Source of the DNA: Xestospongia bergquistia | Taxonomy: Eukaryota; Porifera; Demospongiae; Haplosclerida; Petrosiidae | DNA length: 64,000 nt | Direction of reading: 5' to 3' | Assembly (NCBI GenBank): GCA_963965975.1 | Contig: OZ014412.1 | Location: 374,501 to 438,500, forward strand | Shown: positions 12,560 through 22,951 of the stretch, one piece after another | Layout of the letters: each line of letters starts with the position of its first letter | Numbering within the stretch: position 1 is the stretch's first letter | Made by a program: the position numbers and the translations under genes | Notes under the pieces: generated by a model | What the model was told of the DNA's origin: nothing | Seen by the model: only the letters and a program-made list of their open reading frames with translations | Database searches by the model: none

Positions 12560-13242
12560 TCTCAATGACTTAAACTAAAGATAAAGTAAAGGAGGGATTG
12601 GAAAAGGAAGTAGCTCAAATGACGTTTTCCAATGTACAGGCTGTCGGCAAATCTTATCCGTGTTTCGCCTACAAAATGACTGTTTTGTAGTAGTACTGTT
12701 AGCATTAGAGTTCGTGCACTCACTAAAAAAGCAACGTGGTCACATTCATCTCAATGTTTGCGTGTCTGTGTGGGTTTATGTCTACTTATTTATGCTTTTA
12801 GACTGTCAAGAAGTCCGACACTGCCCCCATTGAATCGTTTGTGTTCCTCTAGGTAAGGAAGTATTTGAGTTATGTTATTAACCATACACTGTACACGAAT
12901 GGGTAATTGGACAGTACTGTGTTTTCAGACTTCCAAACGACTGACTATTGGGCCAAAGATACCCCTACTTTGTGTTCCTACTTTGAGTTAGTGATAAAAA
13001 GCTCAGGTCCAGGGTTTACATGGCCTATAAGGCAATGGTATCTGAATGGATTGGCTATATTAACTTAGTTAGAAGTGAATCATCTGAACTTTTCTATAGA
13101 CCTGACAACTGAAGAGCAGGGAACATGCCTCGTAAAACAAGATTCTCCTATAAGAAGAATTGCGAGTGCAAGAGTAGAATATGTACATGTTACACATAAC
13201 AAACATATTTGTACATGTATATAGAAGGACTGAATTGTCGCT

Positions 13243-14375
13243 GAGACTGATGTTACACCTACTCCATCAGACACGCCTACTCCATCGGACACACCTACTC
13301 CATCAGACACATCTACTCTATCAGATATACCTACTCTATTAGATACACCTACTTTATCAGATACACCTACTCTATCAGATACACCTACTCTATCAGATGC
13401 TGACACATTTCAAGATGTCCCTCATGCATATTCTTTAGAAGATCTTCATAACTCCATTCCTGTTGCATTTCAAAGGCAGCTGTGGACTGACCAGACAGAG
13501 AACTCTCAACCACTTTCACATATCCGATTATGTAAATTCAACTCCTCTCCTTCATCTTCCATGCCTCTATTAGTTGTTACACAGTGCTTGACAGTGAACA
13601 ATGCCCTAGAATGGTTTCTCTCAGTGCACAACTACGAAGTGATACCAATGTCATGTCATATACAGTATACTTTCCTCCATTCCAAATAAACTGACACCTG
13701 CAACTCTCATCACTCTGCTTCACCTGTTAGATTCTCTTAACGTTTGTGCTGGTCAGCCAGATGATAATTTTGTTGCTATGATAACAGCTAAGAAGGGAGT
13801 TTTAAAGGCTCGTGTGATGGAAGCACTGTGGCTATTTTAGATAAATATGCTCCTATTAGTCAAAATGGTCAAGTAGTCACTCAAACTGTTAGAACTGTGA
13901 AATGTGATCTCCTTACCTCTAAAGGAAAGTGCTATCCCTGTCAAGTTTACTGAGCAACTTTGCGAACAGCATACAGGCATTGGGTTAAATGATGTTTGAG
14001 TGCAATTAGTGATACAACAAGTCACACAAACATCAGGTACTTAAACACTCCTGAAAAGAAAGCAAAGTGTGTGAAACTGAAGAGCTCAAGCAGCAGAAAA
14101 GTAGGTGCTAATCCTTCTGAAGATCATGTCAATGACAAAGAAACAGGGAGAATGTGTGGACAGCAGTTTGCATGGTGAGCTCCTCCACATAATGACAGAG
14201 AAAACACCTGAGATAAATCAAGTATATCCAGAGGGAAGTTTCAGCAGAATTTTTTGGGAGCAACAATTACAGGCAGCTTCTGTTAAAGACCCTCGTCAAG
14301 TTCGTTGACACCCAGTGATATGGAAACCTTTAGTAAACCTCTACCCAAGTGCAAAAGAAAGAAGAAGAGAGTCTT
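13243..14375 (+). pseudogene. Transposase-like gene remnant with Thr-Pro-Ser-Asp repeats
   Basis: The plus strand encodes a (TPTPSD)n repeat and then a continuous frame to about 13688. After frame changes there are segments with KCDLLTSKGKCYPC, a downstream SHTNIRYLNTPEKKA stretch, and SRIFWEQQLQAASVKDPRQVR near 14240-14308. I recall the order Cys-rich motif, SHTNxRYL, then FWEQQLxAxxxKDPRQMRWHP from multicopy transposase-like proteins of marine invertebrates, but I cannot name the superfamily. Several frameshifts and stops make it non-functional. It is cut off by the nested element at 14454. Confidence 0.5.
13250..13400. repeat. 18-bp coding minisatellite
   Basis: About eight units close to CCTACTCCATCAGACACA, each encoding TPTPSD or TPTLSD on the plus strand. 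Units differ by a few substitutions and keep frame. Confidence 0.85.
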
Positions 14376-14476
14376 AACTTTGAATTTATTACTACAGTAC
14401 ATTGATTATTACAGTACATTAAATACAGTACATTGAATACTATACAATGTCATTGTCACGCAGTATTTTATCCTAC

Positions 14477-14506
14477 GCAATTTTTGGTCCTAGGACCAAA
14501 AATTGC
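14477..14506. repeat. Perfect 30-bp palindrome near the left end of the nested element
   Basis: The sequence is symmetric about CCTAGG, with arms GCAATTTTTGGTCC and its complement. The same CCTAGG core recurs in the subterminal repeats at 17757-17935. Confidence 0.9.
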
Positions 14507-14676
14507 TAGGTTTTTTTTTTTTATCCCACCTTGCATTTTTGTATCCGCATGTGTCGCTATCTCTCCAAACTGAACAAAGAGTCCTTGCCGCGCAAAATAA
14601 CTGATCAAAGTCTTTTTGGCAAATGATATACTGTTCAGAGATTCATATTTTTCGAGATTTAGCTGGAAAAGAAAGT

Positions 14677-16250
14677 ATGGCCGAGGGAGAGGATCTAATT
14701 GATGAAGCTTTTTTTATGTGTCAGAGAAGAAATATCCAGATGGAGCCAGTGCAACTAGGAAGAGAATAATTAGAAAGAAGGCAGAAAAATTTGTTATAGT
14801 TGATGGAGAGCTGTACTACAAACCTGGAAGAGAGAAGCAGGTAAAATGACAAATGTTTGTAAAATAAAGTTTCAATTCAATGGTTGTTGGAACTATTGTA
14901 GATAGTTAAATACATACAGTCTCGAAGTGAGCAATTAAAGATTGTGAAATCATGTCACATTGATCCAACATCGGGACATATGGGATTTAAGAAAACAGTA
15001 GGACGAATCAGGGAACGATTTATGTGGAAAGGTATATGGAATGATGTCAAAGAAGTGGTGAGTTCGTTTAAATTTGGTATTGTCTTATATCAACACATGT
15101 AGGTTGCTACTTGTGATGAATGTCAGAGGATGAAACAAAAACCCAATTGTTACTAACAATGAGCTTCATCCTATACCAGTACATTCTCCATGGTACCATG
15201 TGGCAATTGACTTTGTCGGCCCAATATCTCCAAGATCTAGTAATAGGAATCGTTTTATTCTCACTGTGTCATTCCCTTGCCTAGCAAATGTGCCCATGGT
15301 GTTGCTGAAACTTTATTCAAGGTAATGATCATTATTGAGTAAAATTATAGAACAATATTCACATTTGCCACAGCTTTTTATGAGAATGGGTCTTCCTAAA
15401 TTGTTGACAAGTGACCAAGGCGGAGAGTTTAGATGCCAACTTGACAAAGACCTTATGAAACTTCTAAGCATAAAGCGACATTTTACGACACCCTATCATC
15501 CACAGGTATTGTAGTCAGTCTCTTATGATATACTATTATGTGTAAAAATTTCATAGGCATGCAAATGGATTAGATGAAAGGTGGAATCAAACCCAATGTT
15601 GGTGAAGTTTACTCATGACAGGAAAGATGAATGGGATTTTATTTTTAGAGATATGCGTGTTTGCATATAAAACATCCAAGCATGAATCCTCTCTGCATAC
15701 GCCATTTGAACTTATGTTTGGTAGAAGAGCTGTCATACCAATTGATGTTGAAACAGAAAAAAAAGAAGGGAATGAACTTCTACATGAATATCTAACAAAT
15801 ACATCTGTAAGTTAGTGTTTTCCTCACTGATTTTTACTAAAAAGGAAGAAAGACAATAAAAGTGTATAATGTGTATAATTAATTACTGTTATATCAGTCT
15901 TTCATTAATTATCATTATTTTATACAGGAGGATGTTATAGTCACTGTTGATACTCTAACTACTCAAAGAAAAGCCTTGCTTGAGAATGCAAGAAAAAATA
16001 TAGAGGTAGCACAGCGGAGACAAAAAGAGCAATATGATCAAAACATTCAATACCACCAAAGTTTGGAGTTGGAGTCAAAGATCTGAAAAAAGATTTCTTA
16101 CGCAAAAAGAGGAAGGGAGGTTGTATGGATCACAAGTGGCTAGGACCATATGAAGTTATAAAAGATGTCAGCAAAGGTTTTTTTTACTCAAACGTGCAGA
16201 GAGTGGTAAAACTATTAAACGAATCCATGATGCCCACTTGAAAGTCTATC
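14677..16250 (+). pseudogene. Integrase-like transposase, interrupted
   Basis: Starts at ATGGCCGAGG (about 14677). Recognisable parts in order: an N-terminal region with LYYKPGREKQ; the zinc-binding HHCC-type module spanning SCHIDPTSGHMGF and TCDECQRM (14950-15130); the rve core with a first Asp in VAIDFVGPI (about 15205) and a second in LLTSDQGGEF (about 15395); a YKTSKHESSLHTPFELMFGRR segment; and a basic C-terminal part ending HDAHLKVYHTPP near 16250. Small introns appear to split it. Stops and frame changes around 15150 and 16080-16170 indicate decay. This arrangement occurs in gypsy-derived integrases such as GIN1 and KRBA2 relatives and in Ginger elements. Confidence 0.6.
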
Positions 16251-17653
16251 ATACACCTCCAAATTCACCAAATTCTAGCAATCTCCTATCACCTTTCAAT
16301 CCTAATGATCACTCAGATATACCTCCATCACCATTTCACTTAGACAATAATTCACATATTTCATCATTAAATCATTCAAGTCTTCCAACGTCATTTGACC
16401 ATGACAATTCTTCTAAATCTCTGTCATCATTAGGGCTAAATAATCATTTGGATGTTCAAGACTCTCTTATATCTTCAGAGTTTCGCCAAAATAATACTTT
16501 CACAGTAAATTGCAACTTTCAATCATCCACACCTATTTACTTTCCTATCACTATATCACCAACACCTGTCTTTTCTCCTATATTACCACCCTCTTTACGG
16601 TCTCCACCTCGAAATTCTTCACCCATCACTTTGTCATTGCATCCTTCAATAACCCCTCAACCTCTTATTTCTGTGCTTGTAGCTTCTTCATTCCAACCTT
16701 CTTCATTATCACAACCTTTGACTTTTCTACCTGTCACGGTGCAACCATCTCTTAGTTCTGTAAATATTACTTCATTATCTCAGCCTTCACAGAACATTCA
16801 TGCCAAACATCTTGCTATAAAAATGCGACTGAAGGCTAAGCTAGCAGATCTGAAAGAGGTGGCAAATAACAGTGAACAGATTGATAGGGTTAATGTTGAT
16901 GATCTACAAGACACAATGGAAGTAAAGTGTATGTGGGTGCAGAAGCTATCAAAGGCTGATGAACATATTCTATTATCTGGGGAGTGGTTGAATGATACCA
17001 TTGTAAATGCATCACAAAGACTGATCGCAACATCTTTTCCTCTCTGCAATGGGTTACAAGATACCAATCTTGGACAAACTGTAGCATTTGATATTCAAAG
17101 GTCTCCATTTGTTCAAGTGTTGCATATAGGATATGGTCATTGGGTGACTATCTCCACATATGGATGTGACCTTGGATTTGTTGATATTTATGAGAAATCA
17201 ACATCAGGTATGTTATAGTCTTATCTGTTTTTACTCACTAAGTTTCATTTTATCTTTAAAGGTATAGGTATTGCCAGTCACAAGTTGGCTCATCAGATTG
17301 TGGTCTCTTTGCTCTGACTTTGCCTCAGTGATTGCTATGGGAGATGATCCAGGTAGATATACATTTGAGCAACGAAAGATGAGAGACCACTTACACAGCT
17401 GCTTAAATAAAGGAACTTTTTCTACATTTCCTACAAGACGTGTTGGTTGAAAAGTCCATAAAATCACCAATATTGTAAAGATACCAGCATATTGCAAATG
17501 TTGGATGCCAGAGATCAAAGATTTAAAGATGATTCAATGCAGCACTTGTTCTGAATGGTACCATATTGATGTTTGTGTGCAAGTCTCAGAAGAGGTCATT
17601 AAAAAGAGATCTTCCATTTGGTTATGCAACAACTGTGATAAAATTTCTGTATA
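16238..17653 (+). pseudogene. Ulp1-like protease plus PHD finger, C-terminal half of the nested transposon
   Basis: The long frame 16238-17218 begins with about 190 Ser/Pro/Thr-rich residues that look like a linker. It then enters a C48-type peptidase: LSGEWLNDTIVNASQRL, catalytic His in GHWVTIS, Asp in GFVDIYEK. After a short intron the Gln and Cys follow in QVGSSDCGLFAL (about 17280-17325). A frame change follows, then a PHD-type finger at about 17490-17645 (CKC, then CSTCSEWYHIDVC and WLCNNC). Ulp1 relatives cleave SUMO-like proteins. The role in transposons is unknown. Whether the frame joins by splicing or is broken after the Cys is not resolved. Confidence 0.6.
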
Positions 17654-17756
17654 ATTCAAAAGTTTATTACAGTAAAATGAAAATTAATGTTAACCTTAAA
17701 TACCTTAAATATTATTAGTATAGAATGAAATATAACAAGTTATATTTTTATAGATC

Positions 17757-17935
17757 TTAGGATAAAATATTGCAAGCAATTTATTATCCTAGGATAAAAT
17801 ATTGCAAGCAATTTATTATCCTAGGATAAAATATTGCAAGTCAAAATTTTTTGTCCTAGGAAAAATTTTGTGCGGGTAGGACAAAATTGTGTGGCAATAT
17901 TTTATCCTAGGATAAAATAATTTGGCAGTATTATA
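17757..17935. repeat. Subterminal repeat array with CCTAGG palindromes
   Basis: Two near-identical direct copies and one partial copy of a unit of about 43 bp (ATCCTAGGATAAAATATTGC), followed by inverted variants. All lie just inside the right end of the nested element. Confidence 0.85.
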
Positions 17936-17980
17936 TCCAGTCGGACAAATTATAGGTAGGATAATAATTGTCATGACAGT

Positions 17981-18558
17981 CTAATACCACTGAACATCTT
18001 CATTTTTCATGACATTGTCTATCACCTGCTGTTTAAAATCATCACATGATTTAGATGACTGCTTGACCACGTAAGTAGGAAGAAGGACCTTCACCTCCTT
18101 TTCAACTGCAATGAAGAAAATGTAGGCAAGGTTGTTCAAAGGAAATAAACCTCCATGATTAACTTTGCCAATCCATTCTTTAGTATAAGTTACCAAGTCC
18201 TCATGATCATCATCACTATTGGTTGCCATATTCCCCAAACATTTAATAAATGTGTCAAATTTCTGTCAAGACCTCTCTGATACTTCTTCAGTAGTACATG
18301 TGGTATGTAACCACCAATATACTGTAGAGCATTTAGTTCATCCTTACTCATTGATTCCTCAGCAGAACTAGATGTATGAGGTTGGCTACTCCTGGGAGAT
18401 GAAAAGTGGTCCGACAATAGCATCTTGAAGGTTTTGAAGGTCACAGATTTTTGCAGTAGTTTGTTCTCATGGTCATGTAGGTCTACTGACTTGAAAAATT
18501 CATCCCATATCTTACTGTATTCTTTTGATATTCTAAATTGGTGAAAAGATGACCACAT
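17981..18558 (-). pseudogene. Transposase-like C-terminal fragment
   Basis: Two overlapping minus-strand frames. 18190-18558 contains ELNALQYIGGYIPHVLLKKY, a motif style seen near the C-terminus of several DNA-transposon proteins (a helix with GY). 17981-18238 continues in another frame. The pair is probably one gene broken by a frameshift and belongs to the outer element. I cannot identify the family. Confidence 0.4.
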
Positions 18559-18902
18559 CTTTTCTTGTTTTGCTGACAGGGAACGATATTGTGAGCTAGA
18601 TTTAAGAAGTTTGTTCAGTGATGAGACGAGTTTCTCACTGAAAACATCAAAACAAATCTATACTGTCATTACTTTCAGTGATTATTTTTAAGAGAAAATT
18701 TCCCAGGACTCTTGTTCCATCCATTCTAGGATACCCAGAGTGTAGCTCTTCAAATACACTTGAGATAGCACATCTAACATGGCCATACTGTTGCACGTGC
18801 TATATACGGTATTTATTTAACAAAACATTCCTAGTGACGTAGGGAGCACGGATGATTCGCAAATTTACTTCCGTTTCCAATCCCTCCTTTACTTTATCTC
18901 TG

Positions 18903-19018
18903 CTCAAACTAAAAGAATAGGAGGTGTACATATAGTAACCCTGGGGGTCTCATTAAAATTGTTAGACCACGTAAAATCAATTTTTGTTTAACGTTTTTAC
19001 TAACCAGCACAACAATAA
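18903..19018 (-). promoter_or_regulatory. Duplicated receptor 5' flank, detached from its gene by a transposon
   Basis: Read on the minus strand, this block matches 27270-27402, the region directly upstream of the ITIM receptor start, including a GAGACCCCCAGGGTTACTAT core. It originally lay next to the start at 12559 and is now about 6.3 kb away because of the inserted transposon. Its regulatory role is inferred only from conservation and position. Confidence 0.5.
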
Positions 19019-19036
19019 CCATACTATATCTTGTTA

Positions 19037-19200
19037 CAGCTGGTGTATTATTATTGATCACCTTAAAGTAAATAGATACATTGAGTGTCCCTTCATAAGC
19101 TAACACTTAAGCTGGACCACTATCAGTAATTGGAATAGTTGTGTAGTTCACTTGACTAGATGTAATAGATACTGCTAGCAGAGCTAGTATGGAGAACCTG
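19037..19200 (-). pseudogene. Fragment of a receptor signal peptide/Ig A exon
   Basis: The minus strand matches the start of the Ig A exon (GTLNVSIYFKV-type strand, and the TTVP region) with an internal stop where paralogues have AYVFADEG. The signal-peptide part is only loosely similar. Confidence 0.55.
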
Positions 19201-19479
19201 ATGAACTATGCACAGTGTAGGCATGGTTGGAAGTTAATATAATCTTTAGCAGAATGCTACTCCTTAATTGAATCAGATTGTTCCTTTTTATGTAGTGTAA
19301 GGCATAGCATTAAATAAAGGTAATGAAACATCCCATATCCAATCAAACAACAGGAAGGATCATGTGCACACAAATCGCACCCCATACCATGCATAACAAC
19401 ATAAAAATGTTAAAAATTTTGACCCTGCAACTACGGGGCACCATTTGTGTCAAAACTAAAAAGTTTATACATATTTAAT
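19201..19479. other. No gene seen
   Basis: AT-rich spacer between a receptor fragment and a repeat field. Nothing is recognised. Confidence 0.4.
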
Positions 19480-19765
19480 TTGTGCTTATGATTTATAAAT
19501 CCTACAATAAATATAATAAATAACAAGAGAAATTTATAAATCCATATGGGAATTTATAAATATTAGACATTTGTAAAGGTTGTCATGAATTTATAAATAT
19601 TCAAGAATTTATTAATACTGACAAAATAGCAACAAATAACGCTAGTAATTTATTAATTCTGTAATTATTTATAAATGCACATAAAAATTTATAAATACTG
19701 CTGAGAACTTATAAATATTGGTAGGAATTTATAAATACAGTAGAGATTATAAATGACGCCATGAT
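19480..19765. repeat. Degenerate array of ATTTATAAAT palindromes
   Basis: About ten copies of AATTTATAAAT(A/C) spaced roughly 20-35 bases apart. The spacing is irregular, so it resembles an old tandem satellite or clustered binding sites. Confidence 0.7.
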
Positions 19766-19825
19766 TAAGTACTATTTTGTAACTTTTGACAGAGGGTTAA
19801 AATTATCCAACGGTAACGCACACAC

Positions 19826-19835
19826 GCACACTCTC

Positions 19836-19873
<38 letters not shown>
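19826..19873. repeat. (CT)n microsatellite
   Basis: CACT/CTCT run passing into pure CT. The flanking region 19874-20530 has no recognisable gene. Confidence 0.9.
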
Positions 19874-19876
<3 letters not shown>

Positions 19877-20534
19877 ATGTAACCATTCTGTCCTTCTTTT
19901 ATCCATCCAACTGTCGATGTGTTCATTAATATAATTATTTATACAAACATCTATCCATCTAGCCCTCTATGATTCAGCCTCATCTTGTACACTGCTATGT
20001 GTTTATTCTATATATATTGGTTAATTTATTATCATCCACTTATTCATTAATTCATCTATCTATACATGTTTCATACTATAATCTATTAGTTGTACTAATC
20101 TTTAGTTGATCTCTGCCTTCTTTTGTACATTCATGCATCAATCTATCTATCTCTTCACTCCTTAATTTTATTCACCTATGTATTAATGTTTCATCTTCAT
20201 CAGAATACTCACAGCAACTGCATCTTTTATGTGTTGATGTTTATAAGAAATCTGAAAACATACCTGACATTGAAAGACTACGACATATGCAAACCAACTT
20301 CAAATAACAGTGATTTACACAAACACATAGAGGTGGTTACTCTTTGGTATTTACTGAAATACAGGAAAACAATTTTATCAATTGTTGAAAGAAATAGTGA
20401 TATAGATAGATAGTTAATCCTCAATTTCTGGAGTCAGTAGAGGATAGGAATGTTTGAGCTTGGAGGAATTATCAAGATCTTTGTGTTGATGCTTAGAAAA
20501 CAACAGATTGATGTTAATGAGATAGTTGGAAGCT

Positions 20535-20925
20535 AATGTTCAACGTAACCAGTCTGGTAACTATACACTTACTGTTAGTAATGATGTTGGATCAACTACC
20601 ACTAGTTTTATACTAGATATACAATGTAAGTAAATATTTAATAATATAATAAACTTTTAAGTATTGTGTATATATTAACAGATGTTCCTACTGCTACAAG
20701 AGATGGAAGATCTCAACTAGTATTATCTGGTAATACAGTGACTTTAATAGCATTTACTGATATAGAGGGTAATCCTGTACCTAATGTGACTTGGACTGGT
20801 CCAGATCATAATACACTCATAACTCCTGGTGATCATTTTAATTCATCAGTAAATGGACAGATTACAATAACTAATGTTACCAATGAAGATAATGGTACAT
20901 ATACCTGTATTGTTAGTAACAATTC
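20535..20925 (+). pseudogene. Receptor fragment: end of Ig B and most of Ig C
   Basis: The plus strand carries the last third of an Ig B exon (NQSGNYTLTVSNDVG type) with a correct GTAAG donor at about 20628. An intron follows, then an Ig C exon from about 20684 that stays open through GTYTCIVSN and then diverges. No other modules follow. It is adjacent to an oppositely oriented fragment. Confidence 0.7.
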
Positions 20926-20994
20926 TTGTAGCAAAAGAATATCTGTTAATACATACATAATACATGCATAAAGGCTTAATGCATAGGCTGAATA

Positions 20995-21602
20995 TGTTGA
21001 ACATTAGTAAGTGTTATAATGAAGTCAGTTAGTATAATATCCTTATTATCAATATAGTAGGAGTTGACCCTCATGTGTCCACTGTGATGTTAGTAGAGGA
21101 GGGAAAGAAGTAGAAACTCCTCCTATAGTTAGGTTTACTGTAATATTATTACCCTCTATTACTGACTGAGTACTAACAGGAGTTAATAGAAATGGAAGAC
21201 CTAAAAATATAATAATATGAAATTCTCTGACTTAATAGAATATGTACCTGGAAATCCAAAATTGAACTGTCTCAGAGTTGCTGTTTGTGGTCCACACTTA
21301 ACTTGTGATAGATCAAACTCATTAGTGAAATTTAGTATAGTGAAGTTTGTCTGAAAGGTTAATGTTCCTTGGATAAAAACATCTCCAATAGCTTCAATTT
21401 TACCAACTAAATCAGTAGGATTTGTGACTTTGCCATTAAAATCAAAAGTTGGCACTATCAATTGAGAATCGTTACTTCTTCTAATTAGCCATCTTGTAAC
21501 AGCTGGTGTATTACTATTGATCACCTTACAGTAAATAGATACATTGAGTCTCCCTTCATCAGCAAACACATAAGCTGGAACAGTTGTGTAGGTCACTTGA
21601 CT
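20995..21602 (-). pseudogene. Receptor fragment: Ig A and part of Ig B
   Basis: The minus strand has an Ig A exon (about 21247-21602, TYTTVPAYVFADEGRLNV onward) whose coding part is open but whose signal peptide is missing. It is followed by a damaged Ig B exon at 20998-21200. With the plus-strand fragment next to it this makes an inverted pair of partial gene copies. Confidence 0.7.
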
Positions 21603-22030
21603 AGAGAGAGATATTGCTAACTACATGCAGCTGAATTTATAAGTTCTTTCCTTTTTAAAAGTTTATTAAATTTTTGTAAGTGATCCATAATTATATTTTT
21701 TAATAGATGAGCAATTATTGAAATAATTTTGTTACGGAACAACACCAGTGGTTACAAGTTTCTGTCTGTTTTATTTGCATTATTAGATATTCAGAGGTCA
21801 GTAAGACTATCATGAGGCCTGAGTTGATGTTAAGTTTCTTTGAATTCTTTAGCAACTACCCTTCTGTATGTTTATTCAACCCTATAATAATTAAGAAAAC
21901 AGACATTGTGAATGTATTTTAGATAATTTATAATTCAAACAAAAGACATAAATAAGTAAATATTAATGTAGGGATGGCCATGAGAGTAAAAGCAATTTAA
22001 AGCATCTCATTAAACAAGCCCAAAGTAGCT
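21603..22030. other. No gene seen
   Basis: AT-rich spacer ending at the 5' LTR of the retrotransposon. Confidence 0.4.
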
Positions 22031-22190
22031 TGTAGTGCACGGAGTAATTTACTGAGATATACGATAGCAGAATCGACACTTGTACCTTGTGTTGTGTTTT
22101 GATCATCTCGTCTCAAACTGAACTGTTTATATAATTTTGTGTATCAGTCATCAGTGTATGGTATTAGTGTTGTATCATTTAAATACTATA
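22031..22190 (+). repeat. 5' LTR
   Basis: Matches 25399-25553 with small indels. Begins TGTAGTGCA and ends just before the primer-binding-like site. Confidence 0.8.
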
Positions 22191-22205
22191 TTGGTGACCC
22201 AGACA

Positions 22206-22850
22206 TGAGAACGTCTATCGAAGAAACTGCTGCTCGTGATCCCTCAACCTCAGTTAGTCTCAAACCGCCTTTATTTTGGCCATCAGATCCCGAGATATGG
22301 TTTGCCCAGGTTGAGGCACAATTCTCCACAAGAGGCATTTCAGCTCAGAAGACCAAGTACAACTATATTGTCGCTTCCTTATCGCCCAAATTTGCTGCGG
22401 AAGTCAGAGATAAAAGTACCCGACACAGATCCTTACGTAAAGCTGAAGGAACAACTCATTAAACGAACAGCTGCTCTTGAGCAACACAGGCTACAGCAGT
22501 TATTCAACGCAGAAGAGCTGGGAGATCGAAAACCTACCCAGTTATTATAACATATGTAGTAGTTATTCGGGGGAAAAGCCAACACCACAGATGAATCCTT
22601 TCTTCGTCAACTGTTTATCCAATGGTTGCCGTCAAATGTTTGTATGGTCCTAGAAACTATTGCTGACATCACTTCCATTGACGAGTTAGCCAACCTAGCT
22701 GATAAAATTATGGAGGTTGCCACACCCACTTCATCAATATCTGCTGTTAGCCAATCGCAGGTCTCCTCAGAAATGGAACAACTTTGTAGTCATATCTCCA
22801 ACCTTCAAAAGCTTGTCCAACGACTTTACATATCTCAAAGATGAGATCCC
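22206..22850 (+). pseudogene. gag-like region, frameshifted
   Basis: The frame from 22206 encodes [20 protein letters not shown] followed by a helical capsid-like stretch. It shifts at about 22420-22450 and again near 22550. The part from 22626 (LPSNVCMVLETI, then a LADKIMEV segment) is the capsid C-terminal portion. No intact zinc knuckle was identified. Confidence 0.65.
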
Positions 22851-22951
22851 CCTCATACTCATTTACCCAGCCCAACCCTACAACGATCTCAATCAAACTT
22901 ATGTTGGTACCATCAAGAATTCGGTGATTCTGCCAAGAAATGCCGTGAGCC

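Larger units (their letters stand above)
14454..17977. mobile_element. Nested integrase/Ulp1/PHD DNA transposon (Ginger-like)
   Basis: The ends form imperfect inverted repeats beginning TGTCA: left TGTCACGCAGTATTTTATCC from 14454, right the reverse complement from 17977 (TGTCATGACAATTATTATCC). Inside, on the plus strand, are an H2C2-type integrase, an Ulp1-like cysteine protease and a PHD finger. Ginger-type cut-and-paste transposons are known to pair a gypsy-like integrase with PHD and Ulp1 or OTU domains, so this class is the best guess. No clear target-site duplication is visible. The coding parts contain stops and frame changes. Confidence 0.5.
12579..18899. mobile_element. Terminal-inverted-repeat DNA transposon, about 6.3 kb, host of a nested element
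   Basis: The left end reads inward AGATAAAGTAAAGGAGGGAT and continues to GGAAGTA. The right end at 18865-18899 is its reverse complement with one visible difference over roughly 34 bases. The flanks are receptor-promoter sequence on both sides: CTTAAACTAA on the left and CTCAAACTAA on the right, similar to a single stretch at 27393-27402 upstream of the paralogous gene. This fits a degraded target-site duplication of about 10 bp. Internal coding remnants are at 13243-14375 (+) and 17981-18558 (-). The superfamily cannot be assigned from sequence alone. Confidence 0.65.

Noticed and set aside
13250..13400. CRISPR-like array
   Set aside because: The repeats are contiguous coding units without unique spacers, and the genome is eukaryotic.
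13080..13406. Minus-strand frame with Val-Gly-Val-Ser-Asp repeats
   Set aside because: It is antisense of the 18-bp minisatellite; the plus-strand frame continues into recognisable transposase-like sequence.
16798..17108. Minus-strand frames opposite the Ulp1-like region
   Set aside because: Shadows of the plus-strand protease coding sequence.
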